NCBI RefSeq assembly: GCF_047246645.1
Contig: NZ_JBFOKR010000004.1
Location: 198,696-262,695, forward strand
DNA from: Ferdinandcohnia sp047246645
GTDB lineage: Bacteria; Bacillota; Bacilli; Bacillales; Bacillaceae_L
Direction of reading: 5' to 3'
DNA length: 64,000 nucleotides
How positions within the stretch are numbered: the first letter of the stretch is position 1; every line of letters begins with the position of its first letter. The notes below the pieces were generated by a model, which saw only the letters and a list, made by a program, of their open reading frames with translations, had not been told where the DNA came from and searched no databases. Positions 1-8,542 of the stretch are shown one piece after another. The translations under genes and the position numbers were made by a program.

Positions 1-998
1 TACGTGCAGCAACTGGACTTAGCCCTCAGCACGCATGGTGGGCAGACTCAATGGTGCCTTGGATGGAAAAGGTTGAGGAGTTAACAGATGGTCAGGTTAC
101 ATTTGAAACGTTTGCTGGTGGAGAATTAGTAGCAGTTCCAGACGAAGGTGATGCGCTAAAGAGCGGTACGGTTGATGTCGCACTTGTTCTACCAATCTAT
201 CAGCCAGACCAATACCCAATGGCCGAAATCTCAATGCTTCCACTTGCACACTCCGACACAATTATCGGATCAAATGCTTGGAAGGCGTTATTAGAAAGTG
301 ACGAAGAGCTTGCAGATGGAAAAACATACACTGAAATGCAGTTTGCCGACTTTAAAGTGTTCCCTGTTTCAACAACTCAGGAATACTCCATTTCAACAAC
401 TGGAAAAGAGTTTAACTCTGTTAATGATGTAAAAGGCACAGGACTACGTACTCCATCACGTATCCATGAAAAATACTCCGAAAAAATTGGCGTGAACAGC
501 GTAACAATGCCAGCTGTTGAAATGTACGATGCGCTAAGCCGTGGCTCTTTTGATGGAAGTTACTACAGTGTTGCAGACTGGACTGGGTACGGATTCCAGG
601 ATCTATTCAAATATACAATTACGGGTGTTAACTTCGGACACTTCAACGCATTTATTGGGATGACGCAGGAAAAGTGGGATAGCCTTCCTAGAAACGTTCA
701 AGATGCAATGACACAAGCATCTGAAGAAATCTTCATTCCAGGTGCGGAAGCATGGTTAACTCGCGCAGAAGAATCAATTAAGTTAAATGAAGAAAACGGT
801 GGAAAATTTGTAGAGTTCTCAACTCTGGACCAAAGTGTTCAAGACTTAATTAATACAGGTATCGAGGAAACGTGGTTAGATTACGCGGATCTATTAGAAG
901 AACAAGGTCTCCCTGGTAAAAAGCTAATTACATTATGGCGTGACATCATTATCGAGCAGGGTGGAGACGTGCCAGAAGGGTTAAAGAATTTGGAGTAA
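1..998 (+). CDS. dctP: TRAP transporter substrate-binding protein DctP (5' end cut by window)
   Basis: The reading frame is open from position 3 to the stop at 998, so the gene begins before the window. About 331 residues are visible. It resembles the DctP family of periplasmic-type (here membrane-tethered) solute receptors for tripartite ATP-independent transporters, which capture organic acids. Family hallmarks seen are the early segment with LSPQHAWW, the central GLRTPSRIHEK segment whose Arg usually pairs with the substrate carboxylate, and the later SFDGSYYSVADW stretch. The signal peptide is outside the window. The permease genes dctM and dctQ follow about 1 kb downstream on the same strand, separated by a repeat array. 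The substrate cannot be told; the neighbouring CoA-thioester genes suggest a carboxylic acid. The ATG at 51 is internal, not the start. Confidence 0.9.
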   Translation, partial: RAATGLSPQHAWWADSMVPWMEKVEELTDGQVTFETFAGGELVAVPDEGDALKSGTVDVALVLPIYQPDQYPMAEISMLPLAHSDTIIGSNAWKALLESDEELADGKTYTEMQFADFKVFPVSTTQEYSISTTGKEFNSVNDVKGTGLRTPSRIHEKYSEKIGVNSVTMPAVEMYDALSRGSFDGSYYSVADWTGYGFQDLFKYTITGVNFGHFNAFIGMTQEKWDSLPRNVQDAMTQASEEIFIPGAEAWLTRAEESIKLNEENGGKFVEFSTLDQSVQDLINTGIEETWLDYADLLEEQGLPGKKLITLWRDIIIEQGGDVPEGLKNLE

Positions 999-1007
999 AT
1001 CGGTGGA

Positions 1008-1045
1008 TCTCGCCATTTTCTAGTGGGGAATGGCGGGGTTCTTTG
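1008..1045 (+). terminator. Probable terminator after dctP
   Basis: An inverted repeat (CTCGCCATT at 1009-1017 against AATGGCGGG at 1029-1037) lies just after the dctP stop and is followed by a short, impure T-rich stretch. It may end or attenuate transcription between dctP and the permease genes. The weak T-run leaves readthrough possible. Confidence 0.5.
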
Positions 1046-1109
1046 GGAAATGTGTGAGGTGGGTTTGTTTTGAGGTGTTTTTGAATGATTTTTAGATGCA
1101 CGAACTCAG

Positions 1110-1830
1110 TTTACGCTTTTTAATTTGGAAATACGGTTTTTAATCTGAATTTACGCTTTTTAATTGGAAAATACGGTTTTTACACCGGATTTACGATTTT
1201 TAGCCAAATTTGGCAGCGTGAGGCTATATTAAGTAAACAAACATANNNNNNNNNNNNNNNNNNNNNNNNNNNNNNNNNNNNNNNNNNNNNNNNNNNNNNN
1301 NNNNNNNNNNNNNNNNNNNNNNNNNNNNNNNNNNNNNNNNNNNNNCCAAGATTAACCCGTTTAGACTAGATCAACCAACCCAAAAAGGGCTAATCCACGG
1401 TCTAGTTACCCGAAAACAGATGCGCGGAACCAGTTTACGCTTTTTAATTTGGAAATACGGTTTTTAATTTCGATTTACGGTTTTTAAATTGAAAATACGG
1501 TTTTTAATTCAAAAATACGGTTTTTACACCGGATTTACGATTTTTAGCCAAATTTGGCAGCGTGAGGCTACATTAAGTAAACAAACATACCAAGATTAAC
1601 CCGTTTAGACTAGATCAACCAACCCAAAAAGGGCTAATCCACGGTCTAGTTACCCGAAAACAGATGTGCGAACCCAGTTTACGGTTTTTAATTTGGAAAT
1701 ACGGTTTTTAATCTGGATTTACGGTTTTTAAATTGAAAATACGGTTTTTAATTCAAAAATACGATTTTTACGCCAGATTTACGATTTTTAGCCATATTCG
1801 GCTACGCAAACTCAGTTTACGCTTTGAAAA
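1110..1830 (+). repeat. Array of 20-bp-period repeats in ~240-bp superunits
   Basis: Three clusters (about 1110-1204, 1434-1549, 1678-1793) are built from contiguous 20-bp units of the form TACGGTTTTTAATTnnaann, five or six units per cluster, with a fragment near 1814. Between clusters the same ~125-bp spacer recurs (it begins near the TTTGGCAGCGTGAGGCTA segment and ends CCCGAAAACAGATG), so the larger unit is about 240 bp. The same 20-bp core occurs in opposite orientation at 11.2 kb and 14.5-15.2 kb. I see no ORF with gene-like features here. The array sits between dctP and dctM. It is not CRISPR-like, because units abut with no unique spacers. Confidence 0.85.
1246..1345. other. Assembly gap (100 N)
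   Basis: Exactly 100 N. The bases flanking the gap (ACATA before, CCAAGATT after) are directly adjacent in the second superunit near 1585-1600. The true gap may therefore be empty, or may hide extra superunits. Confidence 0.97.
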
Positions 1831-1983
1831 TTAGATTTGCACTATTAAATGGGAATGCGTTTCAAAAATATGCTATTTACTCAAATTCACTCTTTTCAAC
1901 CAATCTAAGTTACGATATTTCACGCAACAAGCACTACTCAAGAAAGCCCTTTACAAAAGGTCTAAAAAGGGAGGGAATAGGAA

Positions 1984-3312
1984 ATGGAAAATGCAATCAT
2001 CATAGCGATTGTCCTGATAATGTTGGTCCTCTTTCTGATGTTTGGTTTATATGTACATTCCGTTCTATTTGCAACAGGGGTAATTGGTCTCATTTTATTA
2101 GAAGGTTTTAATTTCTTACCGGGATTGCTTGGTAACGAGCCTTTTAACCGGGTTGCAAGCTATACGCTGACGACGATTCCGTTGTATGTTCTGATGGCAC
2201 AGTTTATTCTCCAGTCCGATATTGTAAAAGATATTTTTTATATTGTTCATAAGGTTGCACGTGGGAAAAACGGTGTTTTAGGCATCATGACACTTTCAAT
2301 TGGAGGAGTTCTAGGGGCGGTATCAGGATCAGGTACAGCAACGGCGGCCTCTCTTGGTCAGGTTGCTATACCAGAGCTGCGGAGACACGGTTATAGTGGC
2401 CCACTTGCTGGTGCAATTGCAGCTGCGGGAGGCTCATTATCGGGTATCATTCCACCGAGTATCATCTTAATTTTATATGGAGTTGCAACGGAAACGCCTG
2501 TAGGCAAGCTGTTTATCGCTGCTGTAATACCAGGGATTCTGATGATGGTAACGTTTATGGCTGTTATGCTCGTTTATCTTCGAGTCGAACAGAAGAAGTC
2601 CCCAGTTAACGCAGAAGTAGCTGTTGCGCTGGAAGAGGCGCAGGAAAAAGTATCCCTCACCAGACTCATTACCGTTTGCATTGTAGCACTGTTAGTTGTC
2701 GGTATTATTTTTGGAGGGATCTACTCAGGAACATTCACCCCAACAGAAGCGGGAGCAGTTGGAGCGTTTGTAGGATTAGTAGCAGCGTTTATTTTAGGAA
2801 AAGTAAACAAAGATTTCATTAAAAACTCAGTAGTCGAAACGCTAAAGCTAACGAGCATGGTCATGCTAATCATGATTGGAGCTCAAATCTTTGGGCGATT
2901 CGTGTCTCTATCATTAATCCCAAGGAAACTTATCAATCTATTAGAACCAATAATGGGGAACCCTACATTAGTTCTGGTAATCATCTCAATCGTTTTGTTC
3001 ATCATGTTCATGTTTATTGAAGGTGCAGCCGTTATTTTAATGTCAATCCCAGTCCTCCTGCCAATTATCAATGCGCTGCAAGTAGACCTCATATGGTTTG
3101 GTGTATTTGTGAGTGTGATTTGTACGATTGGACTGTTAACTCCTCCAGTTGGACTCAGTGTTTATGCGGTGGCAGGGGTCAGTAAAATTCGACTGGAACC
3201 TATCTTTAAAATTGGAATGGTATTTTCGATTGTCGCAATGATCGTTGTAGGTGGAGTCATGATACTTTTCCCTGAAATTGCGACATTCCTAACAGAATCA
3301 ATGAAATCATAG
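1984..3312 (+). CDS. dctM: TRAP transporter large permease DctM
   Basis: This 442-residue, highly hydrophobic protein fits the DctM/TRAP large-subunit family (usual size 425-445), which forms the sodium-coupled transport channel of the TRAP system. It shows repeated hydrophobic segments and family-typical motifs: SGSGTATAASLGQVAIPEL around residues 113-133, IAAAGGSLSGIIPPS around 145-160, and the TPPVGLSVYAVAGVSKI segment near the C-terminus. The start is an ATG preceded by AAAGGGAGGGAAT. dctQ follows after a 16-base gap. The order P-M-Q, with a repeat array between P and M, is less usual than P-Q-M. Substrate is unknown. Confidence 0.93.
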   Translation: MENAIIIAIVLIMLVLFLMFGLYVHSVLFATGVIGLILLEGFNFLPGLLGNEPFNRVASYTLTTIPLYVLMAQFILQSDIVKDIFYIVHKVARGKNGVLGIMTLSIGGVLGAVSGSGTATAASLGQVAIPELRRHGYSGPLAGAIAAAGGSLSGIIPPSIILILYGVATETPVGKLFIAAVIPGILMMVTFMAVMLVYLRVEQKKSPVNAEVAVALEEAQEKVSLTRLITVCIVALLVVGIIFGGIYSGTFTPTEAGAVGAFVGLVAAFILGKVNKDFIKNSVVETLKLTSMVMLIMIGAQIFGRFVSLSLIPRKLINLLEPIMGNPTLVLVIISIVLFIMFMFIEGAAVILMSIPVLLPIINALQVDLIWFGVFVSVICTIGLLTPPVGLSVYAVAGVSKIRLEPIFKIGMVFSIVAMIVVGGVMILFPEIATFLTESMKS

Positions 3313-3328
3313 CGGAAGGAGGATGGAT

Positions 3329-3859
3329 ATGAATAGCATAGCTCGTTTATATAAGTACTTTCATTTTATAAAAGTGGTTGGTGTTTGGATTAGTGGAATC
3401 AGTCTCATTGGAATGATGTTCTTTATTGTAATAGATGTATTTTTACGAAATGTGATGTCAGATTCAATAAACGGCGGATTTGAAATTGTTCAGAACTACT
3501 TTATGCCGGTTGTTGTATTCCCAGCGTTAGCGTATGCCTACTCATCAGGGGTTCTACCAAAAATGGATCTATTACTTGAAAAATTCAAGGACAACATCAA
3601 GCTAGTATTCATTCTTGGAATGCTGTTACTAGAGATTTTTATCCTAGTGTTAATGACTATGTACACTTGGGATTACGCCATGATCGGCTTGGAACGGAAA
3701 ATGGCCTTCCCAGCAGCAGGGACGCTATACCCAGTGTATCCATTGTTCTTCATCATTCCGATTTCATTTGCTTTGATCATTGTTGAAAATGTGTTTATCC
3801 TGCTCAAAAATCTGCTCGAAAAGAAGCCTACTTTCTTATTTGAGACAGAAAATAATTAG
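3329..3859 (+). CDS. dctQ: TRAP transporter small permease DctQ
   Basis: A 176-residue protein with four predicted membrane segments, matching the DctQ small subunit (about 160-190 residues) that docks on DctM. Segments lie roughly at residues 14-36, 48-70, 88-110 and 130-155. I prefer the ATG at 3329 to the one at 3323, because the GGAAGGAGG Shine-Dalgarno at 3314-3322 abuts 3323 but stands six bases from 3329. It lies 16 bases after dctM and is presumably cotranscribed with it. The short gap to the next gene suggests the transporter and downstream catabolic genes share a transcript. Confidence 0.88.
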   Translation: MNSIARLYKYFHFIKVVGVWISGISLIGMMFFIVIDVFLRNVMSDSINGGFEIVQNYFMPVVVFPALAYAYSSGVLPKMDLLLEKFKDNIKLVFILGMLLLEIFILVLMTMYTWDYAMIGLERKMAFPAAGTLYPVYPLFFIIPISFALIIVENVFILLKNLLEKKPTFLFETENN

Positions 3860-3879
3860 AAAAAGTAGAGGTTGAAGCG

Positions 3880-4599
3880 ATGAGAAAAATAAACGTGATT
3901 ACCCAAAAGGAATTGGTGGACACTGAGTTACTACGAAACTGTACAGCAGTGGTGATTGATGTTCTGCTTGCGACCTCTACAATTGTTAGTTTGCTAGAAA
4001 ATAACTATGAACCCGTGTATGCGGTAAAAGATGCATCGACAGCACTTGAACTGGCACGACGGCAAGAACAAGCTCTTCTACTTGGCGAATGGAACGGAGA
4101 AAAAATTGAAGGATTTGAGTACCCAGACCCAACTCTTTTTTTACAAGTTGAGGAAAAAACTCCGGCCATTATCTGTTCAACCAACGGGACCATTGCAATC
4201 GAAAAAGCAAAGTATGCAAAATGCTTATATATCTCATCCTTGGTAAATGGTCACCGAGTAGCAGAACTCATCAAACAACAAGAGGATGAATCCTCAATTG
4301 TTCTTATATGTTCAGGAAATGCGGGCCGTTTCTCAATAGAAGACTTTGTTGGAGCAGGTCATATTGTCGACCACCTGACCCAAAAACAAGACTATCTACT
4401 CTCCGACTCTGCAAAACTAGCAAAAGGAACTTTCCAAGTCGCAAAGTCCACTCAGTTCAAAGATTTACACAGCAGTGAAACCGCGTGTTTATTAAAAAGT
4501 ACAGGCTTTCAACATACAACAAATTGGGTTTTAGAACATTTTGAGGCGTACAATACCGTCCCATTTTATAAAAATGGAAAACTAGTTTCTGCAACATAG
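3880..4599 (+). CDS. ComB-like 2-phosphosulfolactate phosphatase family protein
   Basis: This 239-residue protein matches the ComB family (Mg-dependent phosphatases, about 235-245 residues) whose founding member removes phosphate from 2-phosphosulfolactate in coenzyme M synthesis. Visible family signatures are VVIDVLLATSTIV near residues 24-36 (family VIDVLRATST), LLGEWNGEKIEGFEYPDP near 67-84, CSTNGTIAIEKA near 103-114, and CSGNAGRFSIEDFVGAG near 148-164. The Arg usual in the first motif is Leu here. It sits between the TRAP permease and beta-oxidation genes, where coenzyme M makes no sense, so I infer a phosphatase acting on another small phospho-acid. The downstream APH-fold kinase makes a phospho-acyl intermediate conceivable. 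Confidence 0.8.
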   Translation: MRKINVITQKELVDTELLRNCTAVVIDVLLATSTIVSLLENNYEPVYAVKDASTALELARRQEQALLLGEWNGEKIEGFEYPDPTLFLQVEEKTPAIICSTNGTIAIEKAKYAKCLYISSLVNGHRVAELIKQQEDESSIVLICSGNAGRFSIEDFVGAGHIVDHLTQKQDYLLSDSAKLAKGTFQVAKSTQFKDLHSSETACLLKSTGFQHTTNWVLEHFEAYNTVPFYKNGKLVSAT

Positions 4600-4614
4600 A
4601 TAGGAGGAATTGCA

Positions 4615-5382
4615 TTGGTAACTTATGAACAAATCGGCTACGTATCTGTGATAACCATCGATAACCCACCTTTAAATATTTTAACAGATCAGTTGATTGG
4701 AGAATTAGACGAAGTAATTGAAGCAATCTTTTCGTATCAAGAATCCCGAGCCATTGTGTTAACAGCAAAAGGAGACAGAGCATTTATGGCTGGTGCAGAT
4801 ATCAAGCAATTTGAAGACCTTACTCCTGAGTCTGGCAGGCAATTGGTAGAGAAGGGGAAAATCGTTTTTAACAAACTAGCAAATGCAAGAATGCCGGTGC
4901 TCTGTGCGATTAATGGATTGACCCTTGGTGGAGGGCTGGAGCTCACACTAGCGTGTGATATCCGAATTGCAGAGAAAAGGGCAAAGCTTGGGTTGCCGGA
5001 AACAAGTCTTGGGATTTTACCAGGGTATGGGGGAAATCAACGACTCGCGAGATTAATAGGACCAGGGAAAGCGAAGGAATTAGTTTTTACAGGCGCTATC
5101 TTTACGGCAGATGAGGCGCATCAATATGGACTAATCGAGAAAGTTGTTCCTGATGGTGAAGCATACCGAACGGCACTATCTATGGCAGAGCAAATTGCCA
5201 GCAAAGGTCCAGTCGCGATAGCTGCCGCAAAAGCAACTATTGATTATGGGGTAGAAACGACGATTGAACAAGGACAGAAATTTGAAACTCGAGCATTTAT
5301 GGAACTATGTGAAACCAGCGACATACAAGAGGGTTTTCTAGCTTTTATGGAAAAAAGAAAGCCGAATTTCAAAGGGAAGTAG
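4615..5382 (+). CDS. Enoyl-CoA hydratase/isomerase (crotonase family)
   Basis: A 255-residue crotonase-fold protein, typical length for enoyl-CoA hydratase, which adds water across the trans-2 double bond of acyl-CoAs. Both catalytic glutamates of the family are in place: one in GGGLELTLACD (about residues 103-113) and one in LPETSLGILPGYGG (about 128-141). The oxyanion-hole segment FMAGADIKQF lies at about 60-69. The start is TTG with TAGGAGGAA at a good distance; no ATG fits. It follows the ComB-like gene by 15 bases and precedes an APH-fold kinase, so it belongs to the acyl-CoA run. Acyl-chain preference cannot be read. Confidence 0.9.
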   Translation: MVTYEQIGYVSVITIDNPPLNILTDQLIGELDEVIEAIFSYQESRAIVLTAKGDRAFMAGADIKQFEDLTPESGRQLVEKGKIVFNKLANARMPVLCAINGLTLGGGLELTLACDIRIAEKRAKLGLPETSLGILPGYGGNQRLARLIGPGKAKELVFTGAIFTADEAHQYGLIEKVVPDGEAYRTALSMAEQIASKGPVAIAAAKATIDYGVETTIEQGQKFETRAFMELCETSDIQEGFLAFMEKRKPNFKGK

Positions 5383-5403
5383 GAGTTCAGAAAGGAGATG
5401 CAC

Positions 5404-6453
5404 ATGAATACTACACAAAATCTGATAGACCATGAACAAATTAACTGGAATGAACTAAAAAATCTACTAAGGAACAATCTCCAAGACATACCTGATGCTC
5501 CGATAAAAATAAAAAAGTTCGCGGAAGGATACTCCAATCTGACCTATCTACTATGTATTGGAACATGGGAAGGCGTACTAAGACGCCCGCCTTTTGGAGA
5601 GATTCCACCTAAGGCACACGATATGAAACGGGAATGTACCATCCTAACGAAAGTCAACTCTGTTTATCCGCTTGCACCAAAGCCTCTGCTTTATTCAGAA
5701 GATCCTGCAATTATGAATCGTCATTTTTATGTAATGGAGAAGAAACAAGGAGTCGTCATTGATGATAGACTGCCAGCAAGCTACGGTAGTTCCGAGCAAG
5801 TGGGTCCGCTTATTTCAAATGCGGTGATTACCTCGATGATTGAGCTCCAATCAATTGATTATCTTAAAGCGAACCTATCGGATATTGGCAGACCAGAAGG
5901 CTATTTGGAAAGACAGGTTCATGGATGGATGAGACGATATGCTCATTCAAAAACATACGAATACCAACAGGTAACTGAGCTGGATAGCTGGTTCATCAAT
6001 AACCTGCCTGCGTCACCGAAGCCAACGATTGTTCACAATGATTTTAAACTTAACAATCTTTTATTTGATGAAAACGATCCTCGTAAAATAAATGGCGTCC
6101 TTGATTGGGAGCTCTCAACAATTGGTGATCCGTTAACGGATGTTGGCTCAACGGTTGCCTACTGGGGCCAAAATGGGGACTTGGACTTAGGGATTAACTT
6201 TGTCACAAACCAGCCTGGTTTTTACAGTCGCCGTCAATTTGTTGAGGAATATGCTCGGCTCAGTGGTCGAGATGTATCAAATATTACTTACTATGTTGCA
6301 CTTGGCTTTTATAAGCTGGCGGTCATTCTTCAACAAATCTACTATCGTTGGAAAAAAGGCGAACTACCTGATGAGCGTTTTAAAACCTTAAACGTAGCTG
6401 TTTCAAATCTATTTGAAATGGCTCATCTAACAAAAGAAAACCGGATTTTATAG
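5404..6453 (+). CDS. APH-fold phosphotransferase, ACAD10/LvaA-like acyl-CoA kinase candidate
   Basis: This 349-residue protein belongs to the aminoglycoside-phosphotransferase fold group found beside acyl-CoA metabolism genes. The N-lobe has GYSNLTYLL (near residue 40) and VLRRPPFGEIPPKAHDMKRE, with the expected Lys position taken by Arg as in this subfamily. The catalytic loop is VHNDFKLNNLLF (HxDxxxxN type) and the metal site is VLDWELSTIGDPLTDVG. Characterised relatives, Pseudomonas LvaA and the kinase part of ACAD10/11, phosphorylate 4-hydroxyacyl-CoAs on the way to beta-oxidation. By analogy it may do so here; that is inference. I prefer ATG 5404 to 5398 because AAAGGAG at 5391-5397 abuts 5398. 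An antibiotic kinase role is unlikely in this context. Confidence 0.8.
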   Translation: MNTTQNLIDHEQINWNELKNLLRNNLQDIPDAPIKIKKFAEGYSNLTYLLCIGTWEGVLRRPPFGEIPPKAHDMKRECTILTKVNSVYPLAPKPLLYSEDPAIMNRHFYVMEKKQGVVIDDRLPASYGSSEQVGPLISNAVITSMIELQSIDYLKANLSDIGRPEGYLERQVHGWMRRYAHSKTYEYQQVTELDSWFINNLPASPKPTIVHNDFKLNNLLFDENDPRKINGVLDWELSTIGDPLTDVGSTVAYWGQNGDLDLGINFVTNQPGFYSRRQFVEEYARLSGRDVSNITYYVALGFYKLAVILQQIYYRWKKGELPDERFKTLNVAVSNLFEMAHLTKENRIL

Positions 6454-6465
6454 GAGGTACATGTG

Positions 6466-7647
6466 ATGGAAGAGATTTATATAGTAGACGGAGCACGAAC
6501 AGCTTTTACGAGTTTCGGAGGTTCGTTTGCAGGAACAGGGGCCACACAACTCGGAGTGGCAACAGCTGTTGAAGCGTTAAAACGTGCAAAGGTCGATCCA
6601 ATACAGGTCGACCATGTAATCTACGGGAATGTCATTCACTCTGAGAAAAATGCATCCTATCTAGCGCGCCATATTGCGTTACACAGTGACATTCCACAAG
6701 AAGTACCGGCATATATGGTAAACCGATTATGCGGTTCAGGGTTACAGGCTGCCGTTTCAGCGGCTCACCATATTTTAGCGGGTGATGCCGAAATCGTGTT
6801 AGCGGGTGGAACTGAAAATATGTCACAGTCGCCTTACGCCAATTTTGAACAACGATTTGGCAGATCTAAGATGGGCAATCTGCAGTTTGAAGATATGCTG
6901 TTAACAACACTTGTTGACCAATACACAGGCAAAGGAATGGGAATGACAGCTGAGAAACTAGCTACTAAGTATGAAATTTCAAGAGAAGAGCAGGACTTAT
7001 TTGCAATTGAGTCAAATCAACGTGCAGCAAGAGCTGCAGAAAACGGGGTATTTGCAGAAGAAATCGTACCTGTTGAAGTAAAAATGAGAAAAGGGTCTCT
7101 TTTTATCGAAAAAGATGAACATATTAAGCCGGATGCGAACTTTGAAACCATAAGTAAACTACGGCCATCGTTTATCGGGGATGGAACGGTAACTGCAGCA
7201 AATGCTTCTGGTATTAATGACGGTGCTGCATCTGTTGTGGTAGCTAGTAAAAAGGCAGTCCATGAAAATGGACTAAAACCAGTAGCTCGAGTGGTATCGT
7301 GGGGAGTAGCAGGTGTTGACCCGACAATCATGGGGATTGGACCAGTACCAGCTATTAATCAGGCATTAGGTAGAGCCAACCTTACACTAAATGATATTGA
7401 TTTAGTTGAAGTAAATGAAGCCTTTGCTGCACAGTATTTAGCTGTTGAAAAAGAGTTGAGGTTGGACCGTGAAAAAACGAATGTAAATGGTGGTGCGGTA
7501 GCACTTGGTCATCCGGTTGGGGCAAGTGGGGCAAGAGTTTTATTATCAGCAGCATATGAGTTAAGACGCCGCAACAAAAGATATGCAATTGTCAGCCTTT
7601 GTATTGGCGGAGGTCAGGGGATCGCGATGGTGATTGAACATGTCTAA
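6466..7647 (+). CDS. Thiolase (acetyl-CoA acetyltransferase family)
   Basis: A 393-residue thiolase, normal size for the family, which cleaves 3-ketoacyl-CoA with CoA or condenses two acetyl-CoA. The nucleophilic Cys is in VNRLCGSGLQA (near residue 88), the His in GGAVALGHPVGASGARVL (near 350), and the second Cys in SLCIGGGQG near the C-terminus. The Shine-Dalgarno TAGGAGGT precedes GTG 6463 and ATG 6466; I take the ATG. The end overlaps the next gene by eight bases, indicating coupled translation. With two crotonases and a 3-hydroxyacyl-CoA dehydrogenase nearby, a degradative role is likely. No acyl-CoA dehydrogenase or CoA ligase is in view. Confidence 0.92.
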   Translation: MEEIYIVDGARTAFTSFGGSFAGTGATQLGVATAVEALKRAKVDPIQVDHVIYGNVIHSEKNASYLARHIALHSDIPQEVPAYMVNRLCGSGLQAAVSAAHHILAGDAEIVLAGGTENMSQSPYANFEQRFGRSKMGNLQFEDMLLTTLVDQYTGKGMGMTAEKLATKYEISREEQDLFAIESNQRAARAAENGVFAEEIVPVEVKMRKGSLFIEKDEHIKPDANFETISKLRPSFIGDGTVTAANASGINDGAASVVVASKKAVHENGLKPVARVVSWGVAGVDPTIMGIGPVPAINQALGRANLTLNDIDLVEVNEAFAAQYLAVEKELRLDREKTNVNGGAVALGHPVGASGARVLLSAAYELRRRNKRYAIVSLCIGGGQGIAMVIEHV

Positions 7648-8542
7648 ACTGCCGTTAATTGTGGCACCGATGTTTTTGGTCTCAACACCGGAAATGGTGA
7701 TTGAAGCGGGGAAAGAGGGAGTAATCGGTTCATTTCCATTGTTAAATGCCCGCCCTGCTTCCAAATGTGCTGAATGGATGGAGCAGGTAAAAAGGGAATT
7801 AGGCGATAAACCATGGGCCGTGAATTTTATCTGCCATAAAAAATCAAACAAAAGGTATGAAGAAGACCTTGAATTAATACAAACATATCAACCGCCAATT
7901 GTCATTACCTCTCTTGGACATCCAGGTGAAGTGATCGAAGTCGTTCGTGGATATGGTGGGCTTGTTTATTCTGATGTAGCCACAGTGAAGCATGCGAAAA
8001 AGGCCGCAGCATCAGGAGTTGATGGACTCATTTTAGTCTGTGCTGGAGCAGGAGGCCATGGTGGTACGTTAAATCCTTTTGCATTTGTTTCAGCAGTAAA
8101 ACAATTTTTTGATGGCACGATTATTTTATCTGGAAGCATTTCGACTGGTAGAGATATTGCAGCAACAAAACTCATGGGGGCAGATTATGCGTACATGGGC
8201 ACCCGTTTTATCGTTGCTGAAGAAAGCAGTGCCCAGGATGAGTACAAGGAAATGGTGTTAGCTTCAACCGTTGATGATGTGTTGTACACAAATGCGTTTA
8301 GTGGTGTCCATGCAAATGTGTTGATACCTAGTTTGATCAAACAGGGGATCGACCCAACCACTTTAAAATCCAGGGAAGATGTTGACCTTTCACACTTAGT
8401 GAATGTAAAAGCATGGCGAGACATTTGGTCAGCGGGCCATGGAGTTTCAGTTGTTACAAAACGAGAAACGATGCAAGAAATCATTCAACACCTTAAGAAG
8501 GAATACGAAGAGGGGGTTGCAAGTCTTGTACAAAACAATTAG
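7640..8542 (+). CDS. Nitronate monooxygenase / 2-nitropropane dioxygenase-like flavoprotein
   Basis: A 300-residue FMN-binding TIM-barrel protein of the NPD family. It shows the N-terminal LIVAPMFLVSTPEMV, the central CAGAGGHGGTLNPFAF with the family His, and the phosphate-binding LSGSISTGRDIAATKLMGADYAYMGTRF. Family members oxidise nitronates, but many are quinone or enoyl reductases, so the substrate is open. Position in a beta-oxidation run suggests action on an acyl-CoA or acyl side-chain. I chose ATG 7640, inside the last codons of the thiolase gene, over TTG 7634; GGAGGT at 7611-7616 is too far to serve it well, so translational coupling is likely. Confidence 0.85.
   Translation: MSKLPLIVAPMFLVSTPEMVIEAGKEGVIGSFPLLNARPASKCAEWMEQVKRELGDKPWAVNFICHKKSNKRYEEDLELIQTYQPPIVITSLGHPGEVIEVVRGYGGLVYSDVATVKHAKKAAASGVDGLILVCAGAGGHGGTLNPFAFVSAVKQFFDGTIILSGSISTGRDIAATKLMGADYAYMGTRFIVAEESSAQDEYKEMVLASTVDDVLYTNAFSGVHANVLIPSLIKQGIDPTTLKSREDVDLSHLVNVKAWRDIWSAGHGVSVVTKRETMQEIIQHLKKEYEEGVASLVQNN

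Noticed and set aside
1110..1830. CRISPR array
   Set aside because: The 20-bp units are contiguous with only short degenerate differences, there are no unique spacers of 30-40 bp, and no cas genes lie nearby.
1824..2111. 95-codon ORF overlapping the start of dctM
   Set aside because: It is in another frame over dctM and the repeat fragment, without a ribosome-binding site or protein-like composition.
5404..6453. Antibiotic-resistance aminoglycoside phosphotransferase
   Set aside because: The N-lobe and the gene neighbours fit the acyl-CoA-linked ACAD10/LvaA group.
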